Shown: piece after piece, positions 5,270 through 5,909 of the stretch
Layout: every line of letters starts with the position of its first letter
Numbering within the stretch: the first letter of the stretch is position 1
NCBI GenBank assembly: GCA_046153695.1
Contig: JBJXEZ010000253.1
Span: forward strand, 1-5,909
Length of the DNA: 5,909 nucleotides
Direction: 5' to 3'
Origin: M3007 sp046153695
GTDB taxonomy: Bacteria > Bacteroidota > Bacteroidia > Chitinophagales > Saprospiraceae
Position numbers and translations under genes: made by a program
Notes under the pieces: model-generated
The model's input: the letters and a program-made list of their open reading frames with translations, nothing else
What the model was told of the DNA's origin: nothing
The model's database searches: none

Positions 5270-5909
5270 CTATTTCAATTTTACCGTAGTGCCCAATTTT
5301 GGATTTTTCTTCATCATTTCCTCGTCGAAAGGCTTCAGGGTAATGGTAACAGTGTGCTCTTCGTTGGAAATTTCAGAAAGAGCGTTGGTTGATTTTTTCA
5401 CTTTGGAATCGGGGAAGTGGTAAACCTGTTTGTAGCTCACGTCGCCGAATAAGCTCTTCAACATATCGGGGTCCATAACGGGCCCTTCAGCGGCTCCTTC
5501 GCTTGAGGAAATTGCTTTTTCCAATTCCTTGCCAATATCTCCGGCTTCCAACCGCTCAAAATTGCCATTTTTGAAACGAAAGAATTCATCCACATCACTT
5601 TCATACTTGTCTTTGCCAATGGCTTTCATCGCTTTGTTCAGGGCGGCCACGTCAGCAAAGTCGAACGAGTAACCAAAGTTAAATGACGTGGTGTCGTTGA
5701 TCTCCTTGACATTGGTCAGTCCGGGGATACCGCGGAGTAATGCCGACACCTTACTCATGTCACTGCCCATTTTGGTGACATCCGGTTCAGGTGCAGCGCC
5801 CATATCCGGTGCTTCATCGGAAGAGTCCTGTTCACCGCCCTTTTCTTGTGTATCCTCACCCATGCTTTTGAACATATCCATCATGCTCTTCATCGCACTC
5901 ATGTCGAAC
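5270..5909 (-). CDS. Unrecognised Met- and Asp/Glu-rich protein, 5' end beyond right edge
   Basis: The reading frame is open from the right edge to a TAG at 5272-5270. The first ATG inside the window (5902) gives 210 residues, but two more codons (Phe, Asp) precede it without a stop, and no signal peptide or ribosome-binding site is seen there, so the true start probably lies outside. The visible part has a Met-rich amphipathic stretch (M-K-S-M-M-D-M-F-K-S-M), then an acidic, Gly/Ser/Pro-rich linker (about 15-42), and then a globular-looking region with D-M-S-K-V-S-A-L-L-R-G-I-P-G-L and an alternating F-N-F-G-Y-S-F-D-F strand. The C-terminus is a Lys/Thr-rich beta-type segment (T-V-T-I-T-L-K-P-F-D). 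I do not recognise a family. The F-D-M-S-x-M-x-x-M beginning suggests it continues from an upstream beta strand, as in exported Bacteroidota proteins of unknown function, but that is a guess. Confidence 0.75.
   Translation of the reverse strand, partial: FDMSAMKSMMDMFKSMGEDTQEKGGEQDSSDEAPDMGAAPEPDVTKMGSDMSKVSALLRGIPGLTNVKEINDTTSFNFGYSFDFADVAALNKAMKAIGKDKYESDVDEFFRFKNGNFERLEAGDIGKELEKAISSSEGAAEGPVMDPDMLKSLFGDVSYKQVYHFPDSKVKKSTNALSEISNEEHTVTITLKPFDEEMMKKNPKLGTTVKLK

Noticed and set aside
1..5909. CRISPR array, tRNA, rRNA or complete insertion sequence
   Set aside because: No regularly spaced repeats, cloverleaf-like sequences, rRNA stretches or transposase frames were seen.

Overview
The window looks like chromosomal DNA from a Bacteroidota bacterium, probably of the Saprospiraceae/Chitinophagales kind. 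The grounds are start codons without convincing Shine-Dalgarno sequences, a TAnnTTTG-type promoter box upstream of one gene, a secreted TolB-propeller/amidohydrolase of a type common in that phylum, and a small cytochrome-like lipoprotein. The lineage is inferred from general features, not from a marker gene.

Left part (1-739): two minus-strand genes. The first is the N-terminal 52 codons of a GNAT acetyltransferase running off the left edge. Upstream of it is a small membrane-anchored protein with a DUF2007-like domain. A roughly 169-bp palindromic, MITE-like repeat (184-352) separates them. It has near-perfect terminal inverted repeats and a 3-bp TTA flank on both sides, and it sits exactly on the stop codon of the DUF2007-like gene.

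Middle part (870-5184): three plus-strand genes. A 129-residue lipoprotein with an unusual CX4CH heme-type motif (870-1259) is followed by a terminator with a perfect 16-bp stem. Next comes a 139-residue four-helix membrane protein of unknown function (1353-1772); its start codon lies in one arm of a 10-bp perfect inverted repeat. Only 34 bp later begins the dominant gene (1807-5184). It encodes a 1125-residue exported protein with an N-terminal TolB/PD40 beta-propeller, a C-terminal amidohydrolase domain and a Cys/His-rich tail.

Right part (5185-5909): a strong, two-way terminator hairpin lies between the amidohydrolase gene and a convergent minus-strand gene for an unrecognised Met- and Asp/Glu-rich protein, whose 5' end lies beyond the right edge.

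The genes do not form an obvious single pathway. The lipoprotein, the exported amidohydrolase and possibly the right-edge protein are envelope-targeted; the 1353 and 1807 genes may be co-transcribed. No complete transposase, phage, CRISPR, tRNA or rRNA was seen. The points most worth checking are the MITE-like element at the stop codon, the inverted repeat over a start codon, a 7-bp tandem repeat inside the amidohydrolase gene, and the non-canonical metal site of that enzyme.
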